This document shows positions 1-7,867 of a stretch of DNA of 33,532 nt, in pieces. The notes beneath the pieces were generated by a model that saw only the letters and a list, made by a program, of their open reading frames with translations, did no database searches and was not told where the DNA came from. The stretch comes from Bdellovibrionales bacterium RIFOXYD12_FULL_39_22 (GTDB lineage: Bacteria; Bdellovibrionota; Bacteriovoracia; Bacteriovoracales; Bacteriovoracaceae): positions 1-33,532 of the forward strand of contig MEQL01000033.1 of the NCBI GenBank assembly GCA_001770205.1, given 5' to 3'. Both the position numbers and the translations under genes were made by a program. Positions within the stretch are counted from its first letter, which is position 1. The number at the start of each line of letters is the position of its first letter.

Positions 1-230
1 TACAGCACTTGTAGTATACAAAAAAAATGGCCCTTTTATTATTAATTTTGAATAGTTGTCTGTGTTTTTCGAGATGAGTTTAGTAAACTTGCGCTAGGCA
101 TCAAATAACGCCTGTAAAATGATAAAAGTCGGGACTACAATCTAATTTTTAATCCGTAAGTGATTGAATTAAATAAGTATCTTTAGGTGCTTTGCGATAG
201 ATGGGTTGATCGTGTCAATTATTAGGCCGC
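1..230. other. Non-coding stretch downstream of dnaB
   Basis: I see no credible coding region here. The stretch lies after the dnaB stop codon on the minus strand and is AT-rich. It holds a perfect 13-base palindrome at 77-89 (AGTTTA, a central G, TAAACT). I do not see a convincing GC-rich stem followed by a T run that would terminate dnaB, so dnaB transcription may continue out of the window. Confidence 0.5.
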
Positions 231-1586
231 TTATGAACTATAAGGAGCTGGCTCATAGGTGAGAGTTTCAAAGCGAGTGTATTCTCCAATCCACTTAAGT
301 TTAACGGTTCCTGTTTCTCCAGAGCGATTTTTACCAACAATTACTTCCGCAATCCCTGGTTCTTTGGTCTCGGGATTATACATTTCATCTCGGTAAATCA
401 TCATAACAATGTCGGCATCTTGTTCGATAGATCCCGATTCTCGCAAGTCAGAAACGTTAGGCCTTTTATTAGGACGGGCCTCGACACTTCGATTTAGCTG
501 TGACAGTGCAAGAACTGGACATTCCAGTTCTTTGGCCATTCCTTTTAGTCCACGTGATATTTCTGATATTTGTTGTTCGCGAGAGGGGTTGTTGGAGTGG
601 GCCTTCATTAGTTGTAGATAGTCAATAACAACAAGGCCTAGTCCCTGTTCGGACTTGATTTTACGACATTGGCTTTGAATATCAAATATGGTTACAACCG
701 AAGAATCGTTAATAAAAATAGGTGTACGCGAAAGTTCAGTGACGGCATGGCCAATTTTAGAAAGATCGGTGTCTAGAAAGTCTTTTCGTTTCATGCGCTT
801 GGAGTCAACGCGCGAGGTGCTGGCCAGTAGGCGCAAACTTAGTTCTGGCGCTAACATTTCTAGGGAGAAAATTGCCACAGGAAATCCGGTACTAATGCTG
901 ACATTAACCGCAATATTTAATCCTAAGGCGGTTTTTCCTGATGCCGGACGCCCGGCACAGATGATTAGTTGTCCAGGCTGCATGCCTAGTAATAGTTCGT
1001 CTAGCTTTGTGTAGCCGGAGGAAAAGCCAGAAATTTCTCCTGGTTTTCTGGAAGTATCTTCTAAGTCTTTTAAATTTTGTTTTAAAAAAGTATTTAACTT
1101 AACCAAACCGCCAAATTTTGCGTCGTTGGTTAATTTAAAAAAACTAGATTCAACCTCCGAGACAAAATCTTGAATTTCTCCTGGATATGATTTGCCCAAT
1201 TCGGCAATTTTGGTTGCTGTGCGCACAATGTTGCGCATGCTTGATTTGTCCTTAACAATTTTGGCGTAGTGATAAATATTTGCGGAGGAAACTTGCTCTT
1301 CTGCAACTTCTAAAATAAATGGCTGTCCGCCAATAATTTCCAGTTGTCCCATACTGGCCAGTTTAGAGCCAATAGTTACATAGTCGATAGGTGCGCGAGT
1401 CATGTAGAGATCTTTAATGGCATCGAAAATCATTCCATATTGTGGATTGAAAAAATCCTCGCGTGACATACACAGGTCAGAAATTTCGTCGAAGTTTAAT
1501 CCATCAATAATCAAACAGCTAAGAAGTGATTTTTCAGCAAGAAGATCGTGAGGTAAATCTTTTGGCAGTGGCGCATGATTTGACAT
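231..1586 (-). CDS. dnaB: Replicative DNA helicase DnaB
   Basis: This is the ring-shaped hexameric helicase that unwinds DNA at the replication fork and recruits primase. The 451-residue length is normal for the family. The N-terminal domain (about residues 12-115) carries the expected pattern AEKSLLSCLI. The RecA-like domain has Walker A GRPASGKT at residues 212-219 and Walker B VVIDYLQLM around Asp322, then the SREQQISEISRGLK and LSQLNR motifs and a C-terminal GKNRSGETG loop. No intein is present. The ATG at 1586 is preceded by GAGGAAAAG. It is the last gene of the rpsF-rpsR-DUF2232-rplI-dnaB order, but a strong terminator separates it from rplI, so it probably also has its own promoter or depends on read-through. 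Confidence 0.97.
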   Translation of the reverse strand: MSNHAPLPKDLPHDLLAEKSLLSCLIIDGLNFDEISDLCMSREDFFNPQYGMIFDAIKDLYMTRAPIDYVTIGSKLASMGQLEIIGGQPFILEVAEEQVSSANIYHYAKIVKDKSSMRNIVRTATKIAELGKSYPGEIQDFVSEVESSFFKLTNDAKFGGLVKLNTFLKQNLKDLEDTSRKPGEISGFSSGYTKLDELLLGMQPGQLIICAGRPASGKTALGLNIAVNVSISTGFPVAIFSLEMLAPELSLRLLASTSRVDSKRMKRKDFLDTDLSKIGHAVTELSRTPIFINDSSVVTIFDIQSQCRKIKSEQGLGLVVIDYLQLMKAHSNNPSREQQISEISRGLKGMAKELECPVLALSQLNRSVEARPNKRPNVSDLRESGSIEQDADIVMMIYRDEMYNPETKEPGIAEVIVGKNRSGETGTVKLKWIGEYTRFETLTYEPAPYSS

Positions 1587-1616
1587 TAGCTTTTCCTCGT
1601 TGATTGCATGCTTGGT

Positions 1617-1665
1617 AAAAAAAGAGATGTGCGGGAATGTTTTTTACATTTTCGCACATCTCTTT
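1617..1665 (-). terminator. Intrinsic terminator after rplI
   Basis: The arms 1621-1640 and 1646-1665 pair over 20 positions around a five-base T loop. The outer 13 pairs (AAAGAGATGTGCG with its complement) are perfect and the inner seven include two G:U pairs. On the minus strand the stem ends in a run of seven T, so the arrangement terminates transcription leaving rplI. On the plus strand the following sequence is less T-rich. Confidence 0.85.
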
Positions 1666-1703
1666 AATTTGGATGTTAATAAATTTAATAATCAATTAAA
1701 ATT

Positions 1704-1727
1704 AAATCAAATCAAATCAAATCAAAT
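1704..1727. repeat. AAATC pentanucleotide repeat
   Basis: Four perfect copies of AAATC plus a partial AAAT lie in tandem immediately after the rplI stop codon, between it and the terminator. The run is directly visible in the sequence. A five-base unit can vary by slippage, but it lies outside any reading frame here, so any effect would be on mRNA 3' end structure only. Confidence 0.85.
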
Positions 1728-1734
1728 ACAGAAA

Positions 1735-2325
1735 TTATGCTTCAGCATCTGCCGAAGTTTCTTCGGCATCCTTCGCATTTTCGCCTTTGGCGTCTTTGTC
1801 TTTTTTATCACCCTTGTCTTTCTTCTCTTTCTTTTTAGCACTTAATGTTTCGAGGCGCTTTTTTTCTTCCTTTAATTGCTCAGGGTCCATCATTACCTTA
1901 ACTTTAAAGGTGGCCTCAACTTCTGCAAAAAGTTTTGCCTTAACTTCGAATTGGCCAAGAGACTTGATAGGTTTTTCGATAACAATTAAACGACGCTCTA
2001 CATCGACACCGCGTTGTGCTAGTTCTGTTGATAGCTCAACGTTGGTTACTGTTCCAAAAAGTTTACCGCTGCCGCCAACTTTTTTAAACATTTCAATAGT
2101 TATCCCTTCCAGTTTTTTCTTGGTCTCTAGAGCAACATTTTTTTGCTCTGAGATTTTTTTTGAAAGGCCTTTTTTGCTATTCACGAGCTGTTTTTCGGTA
2201 GCAGCATCAGCAATTACGGCCATGCGATTGGGGATTAAAAAATTTCTGGCGTGGCCGGCGGATACTTTCACGATTTCACCGACGTTGCCAAGTTTGGGAA
2301 CTCTTTCTGTTAATATAACTTTCAT
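1735..2325 (-). CDS. rplI: 50S ribosomal protein bL9 with charged C-terminal extension
   Basis: L9 binds 23S rRNA domain V at the base of the L1 stalk and projects from the large subunit. The N-terminal RNA-binding domain is clear (MKVILTERVPKLGNVGEIVKV, residues 1-21, then GHARNFLIPN), followed by the connecting helix and the C-terminal domain with GSGKLFGTVT and VEATFKVKV. The protein has 196 residues against about 149 in E. coli. The extra 45 or so residues at the C-terminus are nearly all Lys, Asp, Glu and Ala, and look disordered. The ATG at 2325 overlaps the stop of the upstream DUF2232 gene by four bases (ATGA) and has AAGGAGA in front, which suggests translational coupling. Confidence 0.96.
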   Translation of the reverse strand: MKVILTERVPKLGNVGEIVKVSAGHARNFLIPNRMAVIADAATEKQLVNSKKGLSKKISEQKNVALETKKKLEGITIEMFKKVGGSGKLFGTVTNVELSTELAQRGVDVERRLIVIEKPIKSLGQFEVKAKLFAEVEATFKVKVMMDPEQLKEEKKRLETLSAKKKEKKDKGDKKDKDAKGENAKDAEETSADAEA

Positions 2326-3386
2326 AACGAATCTCCTTCTTTATCATTTTTTTTTAAGAATTTTCTAAAATCAAACCATAAGTCGAAAACCCCGATGATG
2401 ACGACAATTCTCCACTCCAAATAAATTGTAAAAACAATAAACAAAGAGCGCATGAATCCGAAAATCTTCACATGGGTTAAAAAATCTAATAAAACACCAA
2501 ATCCTTGCAGAAAGTAAAAAACACTTAAGCCGGTTAGTAAGTTTTGGCCAAAGGCCATTCCTAACTTCCCGACAAAATGTTCTCCTGCCAAAACAAGGCC
2601 CAGTCCAGCAATAAGCGGCCATACCAGATATTCATTGACCTTAAAGTAGACAAGTTCTTTAAGTGCATATTTATAGGGGGTGAAAAATCTCCACGCCCGA
2701 ATGTTTTGCAGTGCCATGAATAGGTTTATCCACAAAGATATAAAAATAGTTGCAAATGCCATCGATGGTAGCCAAGGAATAACGTCCGCGACTAAACGCT
2801 CAGGTTTATCCAGTAGATCTTTTAATACTGCCGCTTCTTCTCCGCTTTCTTCTAGTAGTTTTGCATTTTCCGTTTTGAACTGAGTTAATTTTTCCGAAAT
2901 TGCCGTAGATAGATATTTTTCTAGCGAAAAATCACTGGAAAGATAAATCATCGTAAAAATTGCGGCCACAATGAGAACAATTCCCCCCCCAGCTTTTAAC
3001 AGTCCGGTAATGGGATGTTCTTGACGTAATATTATCTCTGCTAATAAAGCAGCGAAAAGAAAGTTCATCAAAAAAATACCCATGATTAGGTGAGAGCGGT
3101 CTAATTGAGCAGAAAAAGCAACAAGAAGTAGCAAGATGCCAAGTCCCAGGATGTGGCCCTTTAGGCGGCCATAGATCAAAAAGACGGAAAGTAGAGGGAA
3201 TGGAGCAAAAATAGAAAGAGGGCCTAGTGTACATAGTATTACGCTTGTTAGTCCCATAAAAAACCAGCGGCCCCACGAGTTTTGAATCTGCAATAGATTC
3301 CTCAGGTGAGTTGCCGTGTTCTCTTTCGGAGAGGCTTCCGCATTGGAAGTTTCCGGAGAGGTTGTTTTTTGTTCTGTTTTGCTCAT
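2322..3386 (-). CDS. DUF2232 (YybS-like) integral membrane protein
   Basis: A 354-residue polytopic membrane protein. After a polar N-terminus of about 35 residues, rich in Thr, Ser and Glu, there are seven to eight hydrophobic segments, for example around TSVILCTLGPLSIFAPFPLL, GILLLLVAF, LMNFLFAALLAEIIL, IVLIVAAIFTMIYL, ATIFISLWINLFMAL and LFIVFTIYLEW. A membrane protein of this size between rpsR and rplI is characteristic of the DUF2232/YybS family, which occurs at this locus in Firmicutes and delta-proteobacteria-related lineages. Its biochemical role is not established. The family call rests on position and topology rather than on a diagnostic motif. The stop codon overlaps the rplI start. 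Confidence 0.8.
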   Translation of the reverse strand: MSKTEQKTTSPETSNAEASPKENTATHLRNLLQIQNSWGRWFFMGLTSVILCTLGPLSIFAPFPLLSVFLIYGRLKGHILGLGILLLLVAFSAQLDRSHLIMGIFLMNFLFAALLAEIILRQEHPITGLLKAGGGIVLIVAAIFTMIYLSSDFSLEKYLSTAISEKLTQFKTENAKLLEESGEEAAVLKDLLDKPERLVADVIPWLPSMAFATIFISLWINLFMALQNIRAWRFFTPYKYALKELVYFKVNEYLVWPLIAGLGLVLAGEHFVGKLGMAFGQNLLTGLSVFYFLQGFGVLLDFLTHVKIFGFMRSLFIVFTIYLEWRIVVIIGVFDLWFDFRKFLKKNDKEGDSL

Positions 3387-3426
3387 ATTCTACCAATATC
3401 TGTCGTCTATGATTAAACGCTTCTGC

Positions 3427-4068
3427 TTACTCAGCAATCCTGTTTGAAAGATAACTGGCAATGCCAAGTTGTCTGGCCATTTTTATTTCAGAGGTTATTC
3501 TTCTCTGATATTTACGGCTAATACCACTTACTCTAGCAGGGGAAATTTTACCAAATTCTGAAATTAACCAGGAATAGGTAGCAGGATCTTTCCAGCTAGG
3601 AGTAATTTTTTTAGCAGTAAACCAACAGCTTCGGCGCTTAGAGAATTTGCGTTTGTCTGCTTCTGGATCTTCGAAATCTTCTTCTCCGGTAGTAGCGGCT
3701 GCTTCGGGAGCGGCGGCCGAACCATGATACTTTTTAGAAAAGGGAGTTTTGTATGCTTTGACGATGGATTCGCGCTTTGCGTCTTCGCCAAGTTTAACAA
3801 AAAGTGATCGGATAACCTTTTCATCGATGCCTAGACGGCGATTGATCTCTACATTACAAGTAGTATCAGCATTGTAAATGTAGTAGAGGTAGCGACCTTT
3901 GGTAACACCGTGTTTGGTGGCCTGCGCGAAGGTGCGCACTCCCCAATCATCTTGAATGAGAACGTCACCGTTGTTCTCTTTTACGACATCTGAAATCATT
4001 TTAGTGAAAGACGCAATCTTGTCGTCGATTACATCCGCATGGGCCAATATGGCCAGTTCATAAATCAT
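3427..4068 (-). CDS. rpsF-rpsR: Fused 30S ribosomal proteins bS6-bS18
   Basis: One uninterrupted frame encodes both platform proteins. Residues 1 to about 105 are S6 (MIYELAILAHADVIDD, GVTKGRYLYYIYNA, then a C-terminal EKVIRSLFVKLGE stretch). Residues about 106-137 are a low-complexity Ala/Glu/Asp linker. Residues 138-213 are a complete S18 (DKRKFSKRRSCWFTAKK, DPATYSWLISEFGKI, ARVSGISRKYQRR). In most bacteria these are separate genes whose products form a heterodimer. I see no stop, ribosome-binding site or start codon between the halves. The start at 4068 is chosen because CAGGAGG lies five bases upstream. An in-frame ATG 15 codons earlier has no such site. DUF2232 follows after 40 bases. 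Confidence 0.9.
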   Translation of the reverse strand: MIYELAILAHADVIDDKIASFTKMISDVVKENNGDVLIQDDWGVRTFAQATKHGVTKGRYLYYIYNADTTCNVEINRRLGIDEKVIRSLFVKLGEDAKRESIVKAYKTPFSKKYHGSAAAPEAAATTGEEDFEDPEADKRKFSKRRSCWFTAKKITPSWKDPATYSWLISEFGKISPARVSGISRKYQRRITSEIKMARQLGIASYLSNRIAE

Positions 4069-4096
4069 AATAACCTCCTGGATTATTTTTATTAAG

Positions 4097-4119
4097 CCCT
4101 CGTACTGTTTCAACGAGAG
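4097..4119 (-). promoter_or_regulatory. Leader hairpin upstream of the S6-S18 gene
   Basis: Arms 4097-4103 and 4113-4119 form seven pairs (one G:U) around a nine-base loop. The hairpin sits about 29-51 bases before the ATG of the fusion gene. In several bacteria the S6:S18 complex represses its own mRNA through a leader structure, so the position is suggestive. I cannot match this hairpin to the published leader motif by eye. Confidence 0.35.
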
Positions 4120-4273
4120 CGAGTAGTTAGTTTATGATTTTTACAACCGGTCCCAGAACAAAAAGCCTATGTAGAGGCATGAGTGCAATGGGAAAACCGC
4201 AAAAATTTTATCGAAACTAACATCAAATGTGTTTTATGGCAACCAGTAAGAATTAATAGGTCTATGGCCACAG

Positions 4274-5860
4274 TTAGTATTCTTGAGGAAAAATCTCATA
4301 CTGTTCTACGTGGTAATTATTTTCGGAACGAATTATTAAGCTTTTCCCAAAGGCGTCCTCTAGGTTTTCAATAATATCTAGATCTTCTCCGCATAATCGG
4401 GCCGAGACTTCGGGGTGAGCGTAGATATGTACTTTGGATCCTTTGCTTTTCTTTAAAACTTTTAATAATTCTCTAATGAGTTCATAGCAAACGGTAAGAA
4501 TTGTTTTTACTTTGCCAGTACCTTCGCAGTGGGGGCAATTTTCGGTCAGAAGCCTTGTTAGGGTGTCGCGAGTTCTTTTTCTGGTCATCTCAACCAGGCC
4601 AAGTGCGGATATTGGAAGAACGTTGGTTTTGGCGCGATCTTTTTTTAGGGCCTCAAGGAGTGCATTATAGACGGCAACACGATTTTCTTCTTTTTGCATG
4701 TCGATAAAGTCGATAATGATTATACCGCCGCAGTTGCGTAGCCGTAATTGATAGGCAATTTCCTTAACTGCTTCTAGGTTTGTATTGAGGATGGTGTCTT
4801 CTAATGTTTTTCTTCCGACATACTTCCCGGTGTTAACATCAATCGATACCAGTGCTTCGGTTTGATCAATATTAATGGAGCCACCTGAGCGCAAAAAAAC
4901 TTTATTGCTTAAGGCCCGTTCAATTTCAAGGTCGATGCCGAAATATTCAAAAATGGGGGTTTCGCCATCATAGAGTTCGCATTTCCCCTTTATGGTTTGC
5001 ATATATTTAAGAGCAAATTTATCTACTTCTTTTAAATTTTCTTTGGTGTCGACAATGATTTTGGCCAAATCTTCATCGGTTATGTCGCGCAGAACTCGTT
5101 GAACGAAATTTAAATCTTTGTATATCATGATGGGCGCCTTAGTTTTTTCGGTGCGCTTCAAGATATCTTTCCAGATTTTAACAAGCATGTTGTAGTCGGC
5201 CTTCAATGTCTTATATGATTGTGCTTCTGCCACTGTTCTGGCTATAACTCCCTTTCCTTCTGGACGAATGGTTTCAATAATTTCTTTAAGACGTGTTCTT
5301 TCTTCTTCATTTTCGATTCGGCGAGAAACTCCTGTGTGTTCAATGAATGGCATATATACAATATGTCGTCCTGCCAAAGTTATGTGTCTGGTCACGCGAG
5401 GGCCCTTGGTAGATATCGGTTCTTTTGCCACTTGCACTATAATTTCTTGGCCCTCTTTTAAAAAGGTTTCAATTGGTCGATCTTTACAAAAACCCATGTT
5501 TACGGTTTCAGAGAGAGTGCTTAGTTCATCCGGGATAACTTCTCCTAGTCGTTCTCTGGCCGATTCTTCTAGGCCATTTTGGGCGATAAGTTTTGCCATA
5601 TCTCGCTGCTCTTGCAGAGTCGGGATGTAGGCATCGTCGACGTAAAGAAAGGCGGCCTTCTCGTAACCTATATCTACGAACGCTGACTGCATGCCCGGTA
5701 ACACTCGCAACACCTTACCTTTGTATATATTGCCTAGGCTTGGAATGCCGGCGTTGTCATCGCTGCTACGGTCCATGACAAAATCTATAATCTCGCCATT
5801 TTCCAACAGTGCCGCCCGACATTCGTTCAATGTTTGATTGATGATTAGCTCTTTGGGCAT
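4274..5860 (-). CDS. rng: Ribonuclease G/E family endoribonuclease
   Basis: This single-strand-specific endoribonuclease acts in rRNA 5' maturation and mRNA decay. The 528 residues match RNase G plus a small extension and lack the long degradosome scaffold tail of RNase E. An S1 RNA-binding domain starts near GNIYKGKVLRVLPGMQSAFVDIG. The DNase I-like catalytic part has SIDVNTGKYVG with Asp341 and IIDFIDM with Asp384. Their spacing of 43 residues equals that of the catalytic Asp303/Asp346 pair in E. coli RNase E. The Zn-link CPHCEGTG has Cys442 and Cys445. The ATG at 5860 has AAGGA in front. It starts 18 bases after the small exported protein encoded upstream, so the two are probably co-transcribed. 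Confidence 0.95.
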   Translation of the reverse strand: MPKELIINQTLNECRAALLENGEIIDFVMDRSSDDNAGIPSLGNIYKGKVLRVLPGMQSAFVDIGYEKAAFLYVDDAYIPTLQEQRDMAKLIAQNGLEESARERLGEVIPDELSTLSETVNMGFCKDRPIETFLKEGQEIIVQVAKEPISTKGPRVTRHITLAGRHIVYMPFIEHTGVSRRIENEEERTRLKEIIETIRPEGKGVIARTVAEAQSYKTLKADYNMLVKIWKDILKRTEKTKAPIMIYKDLNFVQRVLRDITDEDLAKIIVDTKENLKEVDKFALKYMQTIKGKCELYDGETPIFEYFGIDLEIERALSNKVFLRSGGSINIDQTEALVSIDVNTGKYVGRKTLEDTILNTNLEAVKEIAYQLRLRNCGGIIIIDFIDMQKEENRVAVYNALLEALKKDRAKTNVLPISALGLVEMTRKRTRDTLTRLLTENCPHCEGTGKVKTILTVCYELIRELLKVLKKSKGSKVHIYAHPEVSARLCGEDLDIIENLEDAFGKSLIIRSENNYHVEQYEIFPQEY

Positions 5861-5878
5861 TGACGGTTCCTTTTGACT

Positions 5879-6358
5879 CTAAAACGAAAAGCTATGCACA
5901 AAGATAGTATTCCGAGTTGTCTGATCAGATAATATTTCTCTCTCCATTTCACTTTTGTGCCATGCCATGCGTAGCGGAGTGGTAAATGTCGCAGGAGCTG
6001 CAGATGATTGCTTCCCTGCGTTTTTTAAATAAAGTTCTTGGCTCTTCCCTGCCTGTTGGTAAACAACTATACCGACCCCCAATATAATCCCAATGGCCGC
6101 ACCAACGACAACACTTTTGAGATGTTCTTCAGGAACGTCCACAAAAGATAATGTCGACAGTCCCAATATTGCTCCGCCGGCGGCAGTTCCGATAATTATT
6201 TGCGCATCTCGCATAGAATCATCCAGTACGTTAAAATCAGATTTTCCTGCCATTGCCGCAAAAGAAGTTTGATTTAAAATAAAGAATGACAAAAAAAGTA
6301 TGATTTTGGCCGCACTATTTATTTTAACTTTTTTCTGGATCACATCCACCACCATCAT
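5879..6358 (-). CDS. Small exported or membrane protein, unknown function
   Basis: I do not recognise this 159-residue protein. It begins with a basic stretch and a hydrophobic segment (KIILFLSFFILNQTSFAAMA) that reads as a Sec signal peptide with possible cleavage after an Ala-x-Ala site. Two further Gly/Ala-rich hydrophobic stretches, IIIGTAAGGAILGLSTLSF and VVVGAAIGIILGVGIVVY, resemble glycine-zipper membrane helices. The last 50 residues are polar. The start is uncertain: two adjacent ATG codons at 6358/6355 have no good ribosome-binding site, and a start a few codons further in would keep the signal peptide. It is separated from rng by 18 bases. Confidence 0.7.
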   Translation of the reverse strand: MMVVDVIQKKVKINSAAKIILFLSFFILNQTSFAAMAGKSDFNVLDDSMRDAQIIIGTAAGGAILGLSTLSFVDVPEEHLKSVVVGAAIGIILGVGIVVYQQAGKSQELYLKNAGKQSSAAPATFTTPLRMAWHKSEMEREILSDQTTRNTIFVHSFSF

Positions 6359-6428
6359 TTTTATTTTTTAATTGTTCCCCAAGTTTAGCGCTTTACCTTT
6401 GCGGGAATATTATTAATAATCTTATGTG

Positions 6429-6465
6429 CGCTCGCCACGTGCAAGCGAGCGACAGTATATTACTG
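6429..6465. promoter_or_regulatory. Paired inverted repeats in the divergent promoter region before deoA
   Basis: The 135-base gap between the divergent minus-strand pair and deoA holds two adjacent inverted repeats. CGCTCGC (6429-6435) pairs with GCGAGCG (6445-6451) around a loop containing CACGTG. CAGTA (6453-6457) and TACTG (6461-6465) flank TAT. The A/T-rich centre TATATTAC could overlap a -10 element. Operator function for a nucleoside-responsive repressor is only an inference. Confidence 0.4.
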
Positions 6466-6493
6466 ACATATTAACAATGCTTTGTTTTTGCCA

Positions 6494-7867
6494 ATGAGTC
6501 AAGAGATGATGGCCAGATCAGTTGATGGTGAACAAAATGATTTTTCGCCATACAAGATAATTCAAAAGAAGCGAGATGGTGAAGAACTGTCGTCGCAGGA
6601 AATTACTTGGTTTATTAAAAACTATACTAACGAAGTAATTCCTGATTATCAGATGTCGGCGCTTTTAATGGCCATTTATTTAAAGGGCATGAGTAGTAAA
6701 GAAACTGCCGCCCTTACAGATGCGATGCTTTATTCTGGAAAAGTATTAGATTTCAAAGATAAAAAAGTTATCGACAAGCATTCTACCGGCGGAATCGGTG
6801 ATAAAACCTCATTTATTTTGGCCCCTATTGCGGCGGCATGTGGCGTGAAAGTTCCCATGATCGCGGGGAGAGGACTTGGGCATACCGGAGGAACTGTTGA
6901 TAAAATTGAATCTATTGCTAATTTTCGTACGGCACTACCACTAGAGGATTTTTCTAGACTGCTTTCTACAGTAGGAGTGGTGTTGATCGGACAAACTGCA
7001 GACATTGCACCTGCCGATAAGAAAATATATGCCCTTAGAGATGTAACCGCGACAGTGGAATCTATTCCCTTGATCACAGCTTCTATTATGAGTAAAAAAC
7101 TAGCAGAGGGAACCAGTGGTATTATGATGGATATTAAGGTTGGCTCTGGGGCGTTTATGAAAACTTTGCCGCGAGCAAGGGCACTGGCCCGCAGTATTCA
7201 AGAGACCACTTTGCGCTTTAAAAAAAATATTACTACTATGATAACCGATATGTCACAGCCTCTGGGTAATGCGATTGGAAATAGTCTTGAAATTATCGAG
7301 AGCATTGAAACATTAAAAGGAAAAGGCCCGCGTGATTTAACGGATCTTTCTTTGCAATTGGCCGGAGGAATGGTCTATTTGGCCGGGTTGGCAAAATCCC
7401 ACAAAGAAGGAGTTAAAAAGGCACAGACCGCACTTACTTCTGGGGCCGCCCTCTCTAAATTTAAAGAAATGATTGCGGCACAGGGTGGTGATTCTTCAGT
7501 GGTTGATGATTATAAAAAATTTCCAGTGGCCAAATGTATTACCAAAGTGGAGGCCCGCACAGATGGATATGTAGCGGCAATTGATGGTGTTGAGCTGGGA
7601 TTGCATTGTGTAGATCTTGGCGCCGGCCGCAAACAGGCCAGTGATAAAGTTGATTATTCTACGGGTATTATTATTGCTAAAAAATTGGGAGAGCGAGTTA
7701 AAAAAGGGGATCTTCTGGCCGAGATATATCATCATCAAGAGCAGCAAATGGTTGTGAAAAAAATTAAAAAAGCAATTTTAACAACGACCTTTAAATTTAG
7801 CAAAAATCATTCTAAGAAAGCAGCGAAGTTGATAATTGAAGTGCAAACAAAGTGGAGTAAAAAATAA
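6494..7867 (+). CDS. deoA: Pyrimidine-nucleoside (thymidine) phosphorylase
   Basis: It cleaves thymidine/uridine with phosphate to free base and (deoxy)ribose 1-phosphate in nucleoside salvage. The nucleoside phosphorylase class II pattern is clear: YKIIQKKRDGEELSSQEI near the N-terminus, the phosphate-binding KHSTGGIGDKTSF (residues 95-107), AGRGLGHTGGTVDK, then LAEGTSGIMMDIKVGSGAFMK. The C-terminal alpha/beta domain follows. The start at ATG 6494 gives 457 residues, about 20 more than the family usually has, and is not certain: TTG 6482 and ATG 6506/6509 are in frame. A six-codon ORF (ATG at 6477) ends on the ATGA of the chosen start. The stop overlaps the next gene by one base. Confidence 0.93.
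   Translation: MSQEMMARSVDGEQNDFSPYKIIQKKRDGEELSSQEITWFIKNYTNEVIPDYQMSALLMAIYLKGMSSKETAALTDAMLYSGKVLDFKDKKVIDKHSTGGIGDKTSFILAPIAAACGVKVPMIAGRGLGHTGGTVDKIESIANFRTALPLEDFSRLLSTVGVVLIGQTADIAPADKKIYALRDVTATVESIPLITASIMSKKLAEGTSGIMMDIKVGSGAFMKTLPRARALARSIQETTLRFKKNITTMITDMSQPLGNAIGNSLEIIESIETLKGKGPRDLTDLSLQLAGGMVYLAGLAKSHKEGVKKAQTALTSGAALSKFKEMIAAQGGDSSVVDDYKKFPVAKCITKVEARTDGYVAAIDGVELGLHCVDLGAGRKQASDKVDYSTGIIIAKKLGERVKKGDLLAEIYHHQEQQMVVKKIKKAILTTTFKFSKNHSKKAAKLIIEVQTKWSKK

Noticed and set aside
409..1014. Plus-strand open frames inside dnaB
   Set aside because: They lie antisense to a clearly conserved helicase and encode no recognisable protein.
1704..1727. AAATC repeats as a CRISPR array or origin iterons
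   Set aside because: The unit is five bases with no spacers and the run is only 24 bases, so it is a simple microsatellite. No CRISPR array is visible in the window.
2932..3396. Second minus-strand open frame overlapping the DUF2232 gene start
   Set aside because: It is an alternative frame of the membrane protein region. The 354-residue frame has the expected hydrophobic segments and the ATGA link to rplI.
4160..4178. Terminator-like GCCT/AGGC stem with five T on the minus strand after rng
   Set aside because: The stem has only four pairs with a six-base loop, too weak to call.
4183..4374. Plus-strand 63-codon frame between rng and the S6-S18 gene
   Set aside because: It runs antisense into the rng 3' end, has no ribosome-binding site and no recognisable sequence.
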